64,000 bases of DNA, from assembly GCA_963767565.1 (NCBI GenBank), contig CAVYEG010000001.1:62001-126000 (forward strand), in the 5' to 3' direction. The notes under the pieces are model-generated. The model did no database searches. It had not been told where the DNA came from and saw only the letters and a list, made by a program, of their open reading frames with translations. Below are positions 7,675 to 16,723 of this stretch, in pieces. The DNA comes from Palsa-504 sp963767565. Its GTDB lineage: Bacteria; Actinomycetota; Actinomycetes; Streptosporangiales; Streptosporangiaceae. Both the position numbers and the translations under genes were made by a program. Positions within the stretch are counted from its first letter, which is position 1. The number at the start of each line of letters is the position of its first letter.

Positions 7675-10038
7675 TCACTCCGTTCGCAGGGCCACGACCG
7701 GGCGGGCGCGGGCCGCCCAGCTCGCGGGGGCCAGCGCCCCGGCGGCCGCGATCACCAGCGCGGCCAGCGCCAGCAGGGCCAGCCGGGAGGGCGGGAACAC
7801 CTGGGTAAAGCTGGCGGGTACCCCGGTGTGCGCGGTGGCCGCCATGGCACGCACCGTAGCACTGTTCAGTGCCATCGCGGCGGGTGCCGCGATGGCCCCG
7901 GCGATCACCGCGGGGACGGCGATCCAGCACAGCACCATGGTGAGTACCTGGCCGGGGCGCATGCCGAGCGCCTTAAAGATCCCGAGGTCGTGCACCCGGT
8001 CCCGGGTGGTCATCAGCACCGTGTTGAGCACCCCGAGCCCGGCGGCGATCCCGACCATCAGCGACAGCATGCCGATCAGGCTGATGGCGATCGAGTAGAA
8101 CTTGCCGCCGTCCTTCTCCGTGGTAGCCCCCCACGGGCTGCGGGGGCCCAGGGCGTTGTCCACCGCCTGGACGTACCCGGCGACGCTGGTGCCGGGCCGC
8201 AGCCCCACGTCCCACTGCGACAGGTTCCCGAGCGTGGCCAGGCCGGGCAGCGTCTGCGCGCTGCCGAACACCGTGGGGGTGGAGTCGGGGTAGAACACCT
8301 CCCCGGCGATGCGCGCGGTGACCTGGGCGGTTCCGGTGTCAATGGTGGCGGTGCCGCCGACGGACAGGCCGCTGGCGGTCAGGAACGCGGCGTTGACGTC
8401 CACCTGACCGGGTGCGTCGGACCAGCGCCCGGCGATGACGCCGTACCCCAGCCACGAGGAGTCGCTGCCGAACGCCCAGGCGTTGACGTTCCCGGGCAGG
8501 CCCGGCACCTTGACCCCGTTCTGGTACACCGTCGTCTGGTGAGCGGTGCCCGGCTGGGCGCGCAGCGCGGCGGGCACCGCCGCGTCCTGCGCCGCGTCGG
8601 GCCACTGCTGGGGCCCCGCCCCGGTGCCGGGACCGTTCGCCCAGATTTCCACCGGGACCGTGCTGGACAGGGTCTGGGCGTCCGCGGCCCGGCCCAGCGA
8701 GGAGTGCAGCCCGAAGGCGAAGATCACCGCGGTGGCCCCGAACGTGATCGCGGCCAGGCTCACCGCAGTCCGCGCGGGCCGGGCGAACGGCGCGGCCAGG
8801 CCCAGGCCGACCGGCCGCGGCAGGCGCAGCCGGGCGGCGAACCGGTGCACGGTGTAGCCGCGGCCCGTGGCCGGGGCGCGACCCGCCGCGATCGCCTGCG
8901 TGGCGGACAGCCGTCCCGCGCGCAGCGCGGGCCCGAACGCGGCCAGCACGGTCAGCGCCAGCATCGCGGCCGGCGCGACGACCGACGCCCACCAGGGCAC
9001 TAGCTGGCGACCGACGCCGTAGGCTTCAGCCGACTGCTGCAGGACCGGGATGGCCAGCACGTTGCCCGCCACCACCCCGGCTAGGCACCCGGCCAGGGCC
9101 GGCAGGCCGACCCGGCTCAGGTACGCCACCACGACCTGCGCCGGGGTCAGGCCTATGCTTTTCAGCACGCCGATCCGCTGGTACCCGGCCACGACCGCGC
9201 CGCTGACCACGTTGGCCACGATGAGCACCGCCATGGCCAGGCCGATCAGCGCGAACGCGACCACGAACGGCTCCATGATCGCGCCTCGGCTGGTGTTCTG
9301 GCTCGCCGCGGCCTGCCACGGGTAGGAACCGGTCACCGTGCCCGGCGGAAGTGCCCCTGTGACCTCCGCCAGGTCGGCGCGGACCTGCGCCGCGGTACCC
9401 GCGCTGGCGAACCGGTACAGCAGCTGCGCGCTCGCCGCGCTACCCGGCGCTTGCAGGAGCGGAACCTCGGCCGGGGCGACCCAGCCGTCGGCGGTGTCCG
9501 TGACCGAATTGGCCAAGCCGACCACGGTCAGCGAGCGGGCGCCGGGCCGCCCGGTGATGGTCAGCCTGTTGCCCACCTGCAGCCCGCCGTTGGCCGAGGC
9601 GTCGTCCAGCACCACTTGGCCGGGCGCGTCCGGCCAGTGCCCGGCGGTCAGCACCGCGTCGTCCACCGGGCCGCCGGGTCCGGCCCGGCCGGCCAGGGTG
9701 AACTGTCCCCAGGGCTGGTCCTGGTACTGCACCTGGACCGTCGCCTCGGCGAACGGGCCGGCCGCCGCGGTGACCCCGTGCAGGGTACGGGTGGCAGCTA
9801 GCTGCGCGGCGGTCGCGCGCGCCGGGTTCACGGCGACGGCCAGGTCCGCGCCATTCTGCGCGGCGAAGGCGCGGGTGAACGGCGCGTTGCCCGTCGTCAG
9901 CAGCGCGAGGCCGAGCGTAGCCGAGGCGGTGGAGACCAGCAGGACCATGCCGAGCACGACTGCCTGCACCTTGTGCCGCAGCAGCCCGCCGGTGGCGGTC
10001 CTGACCGGCCCGAACCAGCTACCACGGGCCCAGCTCAC
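7675..10038 (-). CDS. ABC transporter permease, FtsX/MacB-like
   Basis: The 787-aa membrane protein carries two FtsX-type permease modules. An N-terminal helix is followed by a large extracellular domain, three helices near residues 255-385, a further helix and extracellular domain, then three C-terminal helices with LNTVLMTTRDRVHDLGIFKA, a typical FtsX coupling segment. The start overlaps the ATPase stop by 4 bp (ATGA). Such systems usually act in lipoprotein/peptide export, antimicrobial resistance or envelope stress signalling rather than import. The neighbouring two-component genes favour stress response or peptide resistance. Confidence 0.9.
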   Translation of the reverse strand: MSWARGSWFGPVRTATGGLLRHKVQAVVLGMVLLVSTASATLGLALLTTGNAPFTRAFAAQNGADLAVAVNPARATAAQLAATRTLHGVTAAAGPFAEATVQVQYQDQPWGQFTLAGRAGPGGPVDDAVLTAGHWPDAPGQVVLDDASANGGLQVGNRLTITGRPGARSLTVVGLANSVTDTADGWVAPAEVPLLQAPGSAASAQLLYRFASAGTAAQVRADLAEVTGALPPGTVTGSYPWQAAASQNTSRGAIMEPFVVAFALIGLAMAVLIVANVVSGAVVAGYQRIGVLKSIGLTPAQVVVAYLSRVGLPALAGCLAGVVAGNVLAIPVLQQSAEAYGVGRQLVPWWASVVAPAAMLALTVLAAFGPALRAGRLSATQAIAAGRAPATGRGYTVHRFAARLRLPRPVGLGLAAPFARPARTAVSLAAITFGATAVIFAFGLHSSLGRAADAQTLSSTVPVEIWANGPGTGAGPQQWPDAAQDAAVPAALRAQPGTAHQTTVYQNGVKVPGLPGNVNAWAFGSDSSWLGYGVIAGRWSDAPGQVDVNAAFLTASGLSVGGTATIDTGTAQVTARIAGEVFYPDSTPTVFGSAQTLPGLATLGNLSQWDVGLRPGTSVAGYVQAVDNALGPRSPWGATTEKDGGKFYSIAISLIGMLSLMVGIAAGLGVLNTVLMTTRDRVHDLGIFKALGMRPGQVLTMVLCWIAVPAVIAGAIAAPAAMALNSATVRAMAATAHTGVPASFTQVFPPSRLALLALAALVIAAAGALAPASWAARARPVVALRTE

Positions 10039-10742
10039 CGGGACACCCCGGCGGGCACGCCGGCGATCCGTCCGTCCACGATCCGCACCGTGCGGGCCGC
10101 GTACCGGTCGGCCAGGTCGGGGTCGTGGGTGACCAGGACCAGCGTCTGCCCGTCCTGGTTCAGCTCACGCAGCAGCCGCCCGATCTCCTGCCCGGTGGCG
10201 GTGTCCAGCGCCCCGGTCGGCTCGTCGGCCAGCAGCACCGCGGGGGAGTTCACCAGCGCCCGGGCGATCGCCACCCGCTGGCGCTGCCCGCCCGAAATCC
10301 GGGCCGGGTAGGCGTTGCGGTGCTCGGCGATGCCCATCCGCTCCAGCAGCAGCGCGGCCCGGGCCTTGGCCTGGCGCCGGGACATCCCGGCTAGCTGGGC
10401 GGGCAGCTGCACGTTGTCTTCCACGGTCAGGTCGTCGAGCAGGTTGAAGAACTGGAAGATGATCCCGACGTGCCGGGCCCGGAACCGGGCCAGCGCGCTC
10501 TCGCCGAGGGCATCGATCCGCCGGCCGGCCACGGTGACCGTGCCCGCGGCGGGCTTGTCCAGCCCGGCGATCAAGTTGAGCAGGGTCGATTTCCCGCTGC
10601 CCGACGGGCCCATGACGGCCACCACCTCCCCGGCCGCGACGCTCATGCTCACGTCGGCCAGGGCCGGCGCAGCGCCGGAACTGTAGGTCTTGGTCACGCC
10701 GTCCAGCTGGATCACGTCGCCGGGCGCACTTGAGTACATCAT
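10035..10742 (-). CDS. ABC transporter ATP-binding protein (LolD/MacB type)
   Basis: The 235-aa ATPase has Walker A GPSGSGKS (near residue 46), Q-loop IIFQFFNLL, signature ISGGQRQRVAIARAL, Walker B AVLLADEPTGALD and H-loop VTHD. The sequence and length fit the MacB/LolD family that energises FtsX-like permeases. It heads a minus-strand operon ATPase-permease-response regulator and is divergent from the histidine kinase gene. Confidence 0.95.
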   Translation of the reverse strand: MMYSSAPGDVIQLDGVTKTYSSGAAPALADVSMSVAAGEVVAVMGPSGSGKSTLLNLIAGLDKPAAGTVTVAGRRIDALGESALARFRARHVGIIFQFFNLLDDLTVEDNVQLPAQLAGMSRRQAKARAALLLERMGIAEHRNAYPARISGGQRQRVAIARALVNSPAVLLADEPTGALDTATGQEIGRLLRELNQDGQTLVLVTHDPDLADRYAARTVRIVDGRIAGVPAGVSR

Positions 10743-10900
10743 CAGGTCCTCCTGGATGCGGAAACTGACCGCAACGGTGCCACCCGGACCGGGGGGAGCG
10801 CACTGCCCCTGGCCCCCGAATCGGGGGTAAGGCCAGCACCACCCCCGAAGGTGAACCCGGCGGTATGGGCAGGCCAGCCCCGGTCGCCTACGGTGGAGTC

Positions 10901-12202
10901 ATGGTCGCCCTCGTCCCACCCCGGGCCCCGTGGCAGCCGCGGGCCTGGCGGCAAGCCCTCTACCTGGCCGGCGGTATCCCGGCCCAGCTGGCCGGGCTGC
11001 TCGTGGTGCTGATCCCGTGGTGGCTGGCCACCGGGCCGACCGGGCAGCGCCTGCTGGGCGAGCGGCCCTGGCCTAAGCCGTGGCCGGTGCCGCTGCTGTG
11101 CCTGCTGGTCGTGTTCGCCGTCCTGCCCGCCCTCACCGCGCTGCACCGGAACCGGCTCCGCAGCACGGCCGGGGTGCAGATACCGCCGCAGCCGGGCGTC
11201 CCGGACCGCCGGACGCCGGCCGGACTGCTCGCCTACGCCAGATCCCCCGCCACCTGGCGCCAGGCCGCCTACCACCTGGTCGCCGGCCCGGTCCTGGGCG
11301 CGGCCGCGATCGCCGCGGCCTGGGCCTGGCTGGCGGGCCTGCTCGGCACGCTGCTGTACGCCTACGCCTGGACGCTGCAGTCGGGCAGCCTGCTGTCCCG
11401 CGGCCAGTCCTCGCCGCCCGCCTATCTCCGCCCGATCCCGCGCGATGCGTTGCTGACCCTGCTCGGCCTGGTCCTGCTGGCCGCGGCGCCGCGGCTGACC
11501 GCCGCGGTCGCGGCGCTCGACGCGCGCACCGGGCGGGCCCTGCTCGGCCCCAGCCGCGCCGAGGAACTCGAGCACCGGGTGGAACACCTGACCCAGACCC
11601 GCACCGGCGTCGTCGATGCCGCCGACGCCGAACGGCGCCGCCTGGAGCGCGACCTGCACGACGGCACCCAGCAGCGGCTGGTGGCCCTGGCCATGAACCT
11701 GGGCCTGGCCCGGGTCCAGGCCCAGACCGCGCCGCAGGCGCAGCAGGCCCTGGAGGAGGCCCACGAGGAGGCCAAGGCGGTCCTGGCCGAGCTCCGCAAC
11801 CTGATCCGCGGCCTGCACCCGGTCGTGCTCGAGGACCGGGGCCTGGACGCGGCCCTGTCCGGGGTGGCGGCGCGGCTGCCGATCCCGGTCCGGCTGAGCG
11901 TGGACGTGCCGCGCCGCCCGCCGCCCACGGTCGAGGCGGTGGCCTACTTCGTGGTCTCCGAGAGCCTGACCAACATCACCAAGCACGCCCAGGCCAGCCA
12001 GGCCGAGGTGATCGTGCAGCGGGCCGGCGACCGGCTGCACGTCATCATCAGCGACGACGGCGTGGGCGGCGCCGACCCGGCCCGCGGCACCGGCCTGACC
12101 GGCCTGGCCAAACGGGCCGCGTCGGTCGACGGCACGTTCGAGATCGCCAGCCCGCCCGGCGGGCCGACCCTGATCACCGTGGACCTGCCATGCGTGCGGT
12201 AG
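10901..12202 (+). CDS. Sensor histidine kinase (HisKA_3, NarL-type partner)
   Basis: The product has an N-terminal membrane region with about four to five hydrophobic segments. A dimerisation/phosphoacceptor segment follows (AERRRLERDLHDGTQQR, histidine in LHDG), then a HATPase domain with NITKHAQAS (N box), DDGVGGADP (G1) and GTGLTGLAKRA (G2). The longer frame opens at 10865, but the ATG at 10901 gives a more natural N-terminus. It is divergent from the ABC operon whose last gene is a LuxR response regulator, the likely cognate partner. The stop overlaps the next gene by 13 bp. Confidence 0.9.
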   Translation: MVALVPPRAPWQPRAWRQALYLAGGIPAQLAGLLVVLIPWWLATGPTGQRLLGERPWPKPWPVPLLCLLVVFAVLPALTALHRNRLRSTAGVQIPPQPGVPDRRTPAGLLAYARSPATWRQAAYHLVAGPVLGAAAIAAAWAWLAGLLGTLLYAYAWTLQSGSLLSRGQSSPPAYLRPIPRDALLTLLGLVLLAAAPRLTAAVAALDARTGRALLGPSRAEELEHRVEHLTQTRTGVVDAADAERRRLERDLHDGTQQRLVALAMNLGLARVQAQTAPQAQQALEEAHEEAKAVLAELRNLIRGLHPVVLEDRGLDAALSGVAARLPIPVRLSVDVPRRPPPTVEAVAYFVVSESLTNITKHAQASQAEVIVQRAGDRLHVIISDDGVGGADPARGTGLTGLAKRAASVDGTFEIASPPGGPTLITVDLPCVR

Positions 12203-13050
12203 CCGACCGGAGCCGCCGGCTCTGGGCCCTGTCCGGCCTGATCACCGCGGCCGCCCTGGCCGTCCCCGGGGCCAACTTCGTCGCCACCGCCGGCGATGCC
12301 AGCAACCCCCCATCCCCCGCGGCGGTCAGCGTGACCCGCACGGTGACCGTGCCGCAGCCGGTCACCAGCGTGACCGTGCTCAGCTACGGCGCGCCGGTCC
12401 AGGTCGCGGCCGGATCCGTGCGCCGGGTCCAGGCCACCGAGACGTCCAGTGCCCCGCCGGGCACCGGCCCCGTCCCGGTGACCCAGTCGGTAGCCGGCGG
12501 CCGCCTGGTCCTGGCCGATCCGGCCTGCTCGGCCTCCGGGCTCCCCTGCTCGGTCAGCTTCACGCTGGTGGTGCCGTCCGGCGTCACCGTCACCGCGGTG
12601 ACCGACGGCGGCCAGCTGACCGTCTCCGGCGTGGCCGGGGCCGACCTCAACTCCGGTGGCGGCCTGGTCCGCGCCACCCGGGTCAGCGGGCCGCTCACCG
12701 TCCGCACCAGCGGCGGGGCGCTGCTGCTCGACGGCCTGGCCGGCCCGCTGGACGCCGGCACCTCCTCCGGGCCGGTGACCGCCCGGGGCCTCGGCTCCGC
12801 CACCGCCGACATCACCACGGACGGCGGTAACGCGCAGCTCGCCTTCACCGCGGCGCCGGACTCGCTGACGGTCAGCACCGATGGCGGGCTGGCCACGCTG
12901 AGCGTGCCCGGCGGCCCCTATGCGCTGACCGCCGACACCAACGGCGGGCCGGAATCGGTCGCCATCCCCACCGACCCGGCCGCCCGCCGTCTGATCACGG
13001 TCAGCACCAGCGGCGGCCCGCTCCAGATCGGACCGGCCCCGCCCGGCTGA
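12190..13050 (+). CDS. Secreted/surface DUF4097-type beta-repeat protein
   Basis: The 286-aa product begins inside the kinase 3' end, indicating translational coupling. It has an N-terminal hydrophobic segment (residues about 10-30), then a repetitive beta-rich body with turns such as TDGGQL, TSGGAL, TDGGNA, TDGGLA and TSGGPL. This is the parallel-beta pattern of putative adhesin DUF4097 proteins. Members often sit beside two-component systems of envelope stress and may modulate or report on them. There is no lipobox, so the N-terminus could be a membrane anchor or a signal peptide. Confidence 0.8.
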   Translation: MRAVADRSRRLWALSGLITAAALAVPGANFVATAGDASNPPSPAAVSVTRTVTVPQPVTSVTVLSYGAPVQVAAGSVRRVQATETSSAPPGTGPVPVTQSVAGGRLVLADPACSASGLPCSVSFTLVVPSGVTVTAVTDGGQLTVSGVAGADLNSGGGLVRATRVSGPLTVRTSGGALLLDGLAGPLDAGTSSGPVTARGLGSATADITTDGGNAQLAFTAAPDSLTVSTDGGLATLSVPGGPYALTADTNGGPESVAIPTDPAARRLITVSTSGGPLQIGPAPPG

Positions 13051-13055
13051 CCAGC

Positions 13056-13080
13056 TAATTTCGGGCCGAACGGGCCGTGG
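13056..13080 (+). repeat. Interspersed element, copy 2
   Basis: The sequence TAATTTC followed by GGGCCGAACGGGCCGTGG begins 6 bp after the stop of the DUF4097 gene. It matches copy 1 (105-127) at nearly every base, including the AT-rich leader. No terminator-like T run follows. The rest of the 137-bp gap to paaK has no gene that I can support. Confidence 0.55.
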
Positions 13081-13187
13081 TGCAGCCACAGCCCCAGGCT
13101 GACTACCAGCCACATGGCCTCGGCCAGGTCGGCCAGGTTCTTGCGCCGGCCGACCTGGCCGCGGCTCACGGTCCTACCGCCGGACCC

Positions 13188-14510
13188 TCACCGGTTCCGC
13201 TGGTCCACGACCCGGCGCATCTTGCCCGCCGACCGCTCCACCGTGTCCGGGTCGGTCACCGTGACCTCCACCCGCACTCCCATGTTGTCCCGGACCCGGT
13301 CGGCCAGCTCGCGGGCCGCGGCGGACCGCTGGTCCGCGGCCAGCCCCGGCCGGGCCTCGGCCTGCACGGTCAGCTCGTCGAGGTTGTCGCGCGCGGTGAG
13401 CAGCAGCTGGAAGTGCGGGGACAGGCCCGGCACGCGCAGCAGCAGCTCCTCGATCTGGGTGGGGAACACGTTGACCCCGCGCAGCACGATCATGTCGTCG
13501 GACCGGCCGGTGACCCGCTCCATCCGGCGGTGGGCGGGCCGGGCCGTGCCGGGCAGCAGCCGGGTCAGGTCCCTGGTGCGGTACCTGATCAGCGGCATGG
13601 CCTGCTTGGTCAGCGAGGTGAACAAGATCTCGCCCCGGGTCCCGTCCGGCAGCTGGTGGCCGGAGACCGGGTCGATGATCTCCGGGTAGAAGTGGTCCTC
13701 CCAGACGGTCAGGCCGTCCTTGCTCTCCAGGCACTCCACGGCCACGCCGGGACCCATCACCTCGGACAGCCCGTAGATGTCCACCGCGTGCAGGCCGGCC
13801 CGGTCCTCCAGTTCGGCCCGCATCTCCTCGGTCCACGGCTCGGCGCCGAAGATGCCGACGGCCAGCGAGCTGTCCCTGGCGTCAATTCCGGCCCGCTCGA
13901 ACTCGTCCAGGATGGTGAGCATGTAGGTCGGCGTGACCATGATGACCCGCGGCCGCAGGTCGCAGATCAGCCGGACCTGCCGTCCGGTCACCCCGCCCGA
14001 GGCCGGGACCACCGTGCAGCCCAGCCGCTCGGCCCCGTAGTGGGCGCCCAGGCCGCCGGTGAACAGGCCGTAGCCGTAGGCCACGTGCACCACGTCACCC
14101 GGCCGCCCGCCCGCGGCCCGGATGGACCGGGCCATCAGGTCCGCCCAGGTGCTCAGGTCCCCCTCGGTGTAGCCCACCACGGTGGGCTGGCCGGTGGTCC
14201 CGCTCGAGGCGTGGATCCGCCTGATCTGGGCCGCCGGCACGGCGAACATCCCGGTCGGGTAGTTCGCCCGCAGGTCATCCTTGGTCGTGACCGGGAAGGC
14301 GGCCAGATCCGCCAGCGAGCGGCAGTCCTGCGGGTGCACGCCCGCCGCGTCGAACTTCTTCCGGTAGAACGGCACGTTCGCGTAGGCGTGCCGCAGCGTC
14401 CCGCGCAGCCGGTCCAGCTGCAGCTCGCGCAGCTGCTCGGCCGTCATCCGCTCGGCCGCGTCAAGCTCCGCGCTGGCCGGCGCTTCGCCCAATCCGCTCA
14501 CGTGCGACAT
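13188..14510 (-). CDS. paaK: Phenylacetate-CoA ligase
   Basis: This adenylate-forming enzyme converts phenylacetate, ATP and CoA to phenylacetyl-CoA. The frame contains the AMP-binding P-loop IHASSGTTGQPTVVGYT, then IYGLSEVMGPG, RTRDLTRLLPG and GRSDDMIVLRGVNVFPTQIE, and ends with the lysine-containing SAGKMRRV, all typical of PaaK (about 440 aa). The ATG at 14510 (MSHVSGLGEAP) is preferred over the upstream in-frame ATG at 14564, which adds an unrelated 18 residues. No other paa genes are present, so it may serve a related aromatic acid or a scattered pathway. Confidence 0.93.
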   Translation of the reverse strand: MSHVSGLGEAPASAELDAAERMTAEQLRELQLDRLRGTLRHAYANVPFYRKKFDAAGVHPQDCRSLADLAAFPVTTKDDLRANYPTGMFAVPAAQIRRIHASSGTTGQPTVVGYTEGDLSTWADLMARSIRAAGGRPGDVVHVAYGYGLFTGGLGAHYGAERLGCTVVPASGGVTGRQVRLICDLRPRVIMVTPTYMLTILDEFERAGIDARDSSLAVGIFGAEPWTEEMRAELEDRAGLHAVDIYGLSEVMGPGVAVECLESKDGLTVWEDHFYPEIIDPVSGHQLPDGTRGEILFTSLTKQAMPLIRYRTRDLTRLLPGTARPAHRRMERVTGRSDDMIVLRGVNVFPTQIEELLLRVPGLSPHFQLLLTARDNLDELTVQAEARPGLAADQRSAAARELADRVRDNMGVRVEVTVTDPDTVERSAGKMRRVVDQRNR

Positions 14511-14617
14511 CCTAGGTCCGCGTGCCGATGCTGGCCACGGCCGCGCCGGCCGCCCGCCGGTCACCCTACCCGGAAAATCATTAGGCGCCTCGTCCGGTCG
14601 CTCCGCATAGTGGGGAC

Positions 14618-15295
14618 ATGCACGTCACGTTCCCCCGCCTGCCGGACCACGACCGCGCCTACGCGCTGGTCGAGCGGGACGACGGCGTCGTGTACCGGCT
14701 GTACGGCAGCGATATGGTCGGGCCGCGGCTGCCGCACGACATCAGGCACCTGGTCGTGGAGCGGGAGCTCGGCATCGCCGACGGCATCTGGGGCGCGATC
14801 GCGGCCGGTGCGGTATTCACGAGCATGCGGCACGTCAGCGGCCGGCGTCCGCCCCATGCCGCCGAACGATCCTCCGAACTGCTGGCCGGCTTCCGTGACC
14901 GGGGCCTGCGAGCCGAGGCCATGGCCAACCTGGTGGAGTGCGTCGCCCTGCTCGACCACCCGTCCGAACCGCAGATCCGGCAGCTGGCCGCCACCCGGCT
15001 GTCCGTGCTGCCCGAGGCGCACGTGAACACCGGCGCGATCGCCGCGGCGGCGACGGCGCTGCAGGTGGAGGCGGCCCGCTGGGCCCGGCTGCGGGTCGGC
15101 CAGCAGATCAGCTACGACTGGCCGCGCGCGGCCCGGGCGGCGCGCAGGTTCCGGCCGCGCCAGCCACGGACCGTTCGGCCCACGAAAGACTGGAACCGGC
15201 GCGGGCCCGCCTCTCGGTTACGGTGGCCAGATGGACGCGCCCGCGCCCGCCGGGACGGGCACCGGCGTGATCTGGCGGCTGGTCAGGTAGCGTAG
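14618..15295 (+). CDS. Hypothetical protein
   Basis: The 225-aa product opens MHVTFPRLPDHDRAYALVER and has a well-formed N-terminal two thirds (VYRLYGSDMVGPRLPHDIRH, then a helical region rich in Ala/Arg). The last 60 residues are Arg-rich low complexity and contain the inverted copy of the interspersed element. I do not recognise a catalytic motif. It lies 6 bp upstream of the cytosine deaminase gene and is probably co-transcribed with it. Confidence 0.7.
   Translation: MHVTFPRLPDHDRAYALVERDDGVVYRLYGSDMVGPRLPHDIRHLVVERELGIADGIWGAIAAGAVFTSMRHVSGRRPPHAAERSSELLAGFRDRGLRAEAMANLVECVALLDHPSEPQIRQLAATRLSVLPEAHVNTGAIAAAATALQVEAARWARLRVGQQISYDWPRAARAARRFRPRQPRTVRPTKDWNRRGPASRLRWPDGRARARRDGHRRDLAAGQVA
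15164..15181 (-). repeat. Interspersed element, inverted copy 3
   Basis: CCACGGACCGTTCGGCCC is the reverse complement of the element seen at 105, 13056 and 48081. Unlike those copies it lies inside an annotated frame, in the poorly conserved Arg-rich tail of the hypothetical gene, and lacks the AATT leader. Confidence 0.45.
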
Positions 15296-15301
15296 GCCGG
15301 C

Positions 15302-15778
15302 ATGGGATACGGGCAGGCCAGTCAGGCCGACCACGAGATGATGGCGGTGGCCCTCGGGCAGGCGCGGGAGAGCCTGGCGGGCGGCGGCGTGCCGGTCGGG
15401 GCGGTGCTGGCCGCGGCCCGTCCTGGCCAGGGCGGGCAGGTCATCGCGGCCGGGCACAACGAGCGAGTGCAGCGCGGCGACCCGGTGGCGCACGGCGAGA
15501 TCGCCTGCCTGCGCAACGCCGGCCGGCGTCCCTCCTACGCCGATACCACCTTGTACACCACGCTGTCGCCGTGCCAGATGTGCACCGGGGCGATCCTGCT
15601 GTTCCAGATTCCCCGGGTGGTGGTGGGCGAGGCCAGCACGTTCGCCGGCGACCTGGGCTTCCTGACCGACCGGGGCGTGGAGATCGTGCTGCTGGACGAC
15701 GAGGGCTGCATGGCGGCCATGCGCGAGTTTCAAGAGCGCTATCCGGAGGTCTGGAGCGAGGACATCGGCGGCCGCTGA
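15302..15778 (+). CDS. Cytosine/nucleoside deaminase, yeast cytosine deaminase type
   Basis: The 158-aa zinc enzyme has the first zinc/proton-shuttle motif HGEIACLRNAGR and the second PCQMCTGAILLFQIPRVVVG. The pattern HGE, TTLYTTLSPC and a terminal WSEDIGG closely parallels fungal cytosine deaminase (Fcy1) rather than tRNA adenosine deaminase, so cytosine-to-uracil salvage is the likely role. Bacterial members sometimes act on related heterocycles. The gene is followed 57 bp later by the CO dehydrogenase operon, which could be in the same transcript. Confidence 0.88.
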   Translation: MGYGQASQADHEMMAVALGQARESLAGGGVPVGAVLAAARPGQGGQVIAAGHNERVQRGDPVAHGEIACLRNAGRRPSYADTTLYTTLSPCQMCTGAILLFQIPRVVVGEASTFAGDLGFLTDRGVEIVLLDDEGCMAAMREFQERYPEVWSEDIGGR

Positions 15779-15801
15779 ACTGCGTGTATTAGCCATGACT
15801 T

Positions 15802-15813
15802 AACCGTCCGGTT
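15802..15813. promoter_or_regulatory. Palindrome AACCG-TC-CGGTT upstream of coxM
   Basis: A perfect 5-2-5 palindrome lies 23 bp before the coxM ATG, in the only gap between the deaminase and the CO dehydrogenase operon. It could be an operator for cox transcription. It is short enough to occur by chance in GC-rich DNA. Confidence 0.35.
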
Positions 15814-15835
15814 GCGGATTGGGCGGCCAGGCCGA

Positions 15836-16723
15836 ATGATTCAGTACATGCAGGTGCCTTCGGCGGTCGAATACGAGCGGGCGACCAGCGTCGAGCATGC
15901 CCTGTCGCTGCTGAGCAGGCCGGAGACCCGGGTGCTGGCGGGCGGCCACAGCCTGATCCCGATGATGAAGCTGCGGCTGGCCCAGCCCGAGGTGCTGGTG
16001 GACATCAACGGCCTGGCCGAGCTGGCCTACATCAGGCTGGACGGCGACCAGCTGCGCATCGGCGCCCTGGCCCGGCACGCCGACCTGCTCGATTCGGCCG
16101 TGACGGGCCAGTGTTTCCCGATCTTCGGTGACGCCGAGCGGGTGATCGCGGACCCGATCGTCCGGCTGTGGGGCACCGTCGGCGGGTCGCTGTGCCAGGC
16201 CGACCCGTCCGAGGACCTGTCCGCGGCGTTCGCGGCGACCCGGGCCACCGCGGTCATCCGCGGGTCCGGCGGCGAGCGCACCATACCGGTCCGGGAGTTT
16301 CACCTCGGCCCGTACGAGACGGCCATCGGCCCGGGCGAGCTGCTGGCCGAGATCCGGGTCCCGGTCCGGCCCGGCACCGGCAGCGCGTACGAGAAGGTGG
16401 CCCGGCGAGTCGGCGACTGGTCGGTGGCCGCGGCCGGCGCGGTCCTGCAGCTGTCCGGGGACCCGGCACATCCGGTCGTCAGCGCGGCCGGCATCGGCCT
16501 GACCGCGGTGGGCGCCGAGCACTTCGTGGCCGCCGAGGCCGAGGAGTACCTGCACGGCCGCGTGGCGGACGCCGAGAGCTTCGCGGCCGCCGCGGCCATC
16601 GCCGCGGAGGGATGCCATCCCCCCGCCGACCAGCGCGGGCCCGAGGACTACAAGCGGCACCTGGTCGCCGAGCTCACCACCCGCGCCCTGCGCCGCGCCG
16701 CCGCCCGGGCGGCGACCCCGTGA
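15836..16723 (+). CDS. coxM: CO dehydrogenase medium (FAD) subunit
   Basis: The FAD-binding subunit passes electrons from the iron-sulfur subunit towards the respiratory chain. The two flavin motifs of form I CoxM are visible: AGGHSLIPMMKLRL near residue 35 and GTVGGSLCQADP near residue 112. Length, about 295 aa, is normal. Starts at 15836 or 15848 are both possible; the first has an AGG-containing site close by. The order coxM-coxS-coxL is that of true form I CO dehydrogenases. The stop overlaps the coxS GTG. Confidence 0.92.
   Translation: MIQYMQVPSAVEYERATSVEHALSLLSRPETRVLAGGHSLIPMMKLRLAQPEVLVDINGLAELAYIRLDGDQLRIGALARHADLLDSAVTGQCFPIFGDAERVIADPIVRLWGTVGGSLCQADPSEDLSAAFAATRATAVIRGSGGERTIPVREFHLGPYETAIGPGELLAEIRVPVRPGTGSAYEKVARRVGDWSVAAAGAVLQLSGDPAHPVVSAAGIGLTAVGAEHFVAAEAEEYLHGRVADAESFAAAAAIAAEGCHPPADQRGPEDYKRHLVAELTTRALRRAAARAATP

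Noticed and set aside
11080..12189. Long plus-strand frame preceding the DUF4097 protein
   Set aside because: It is an Arg/Pro-rich shadow of the histidine kinase. The real start is the ATG at 12190.
12918..13169. 83-aa minus-strand frame after the DUF4097 gene
   Set aside because: Its middle looks like a membrane helix (AEAMWLVVSLGLWLHH), but most of it is antisense to a supported gene and no ribosome site is evident.
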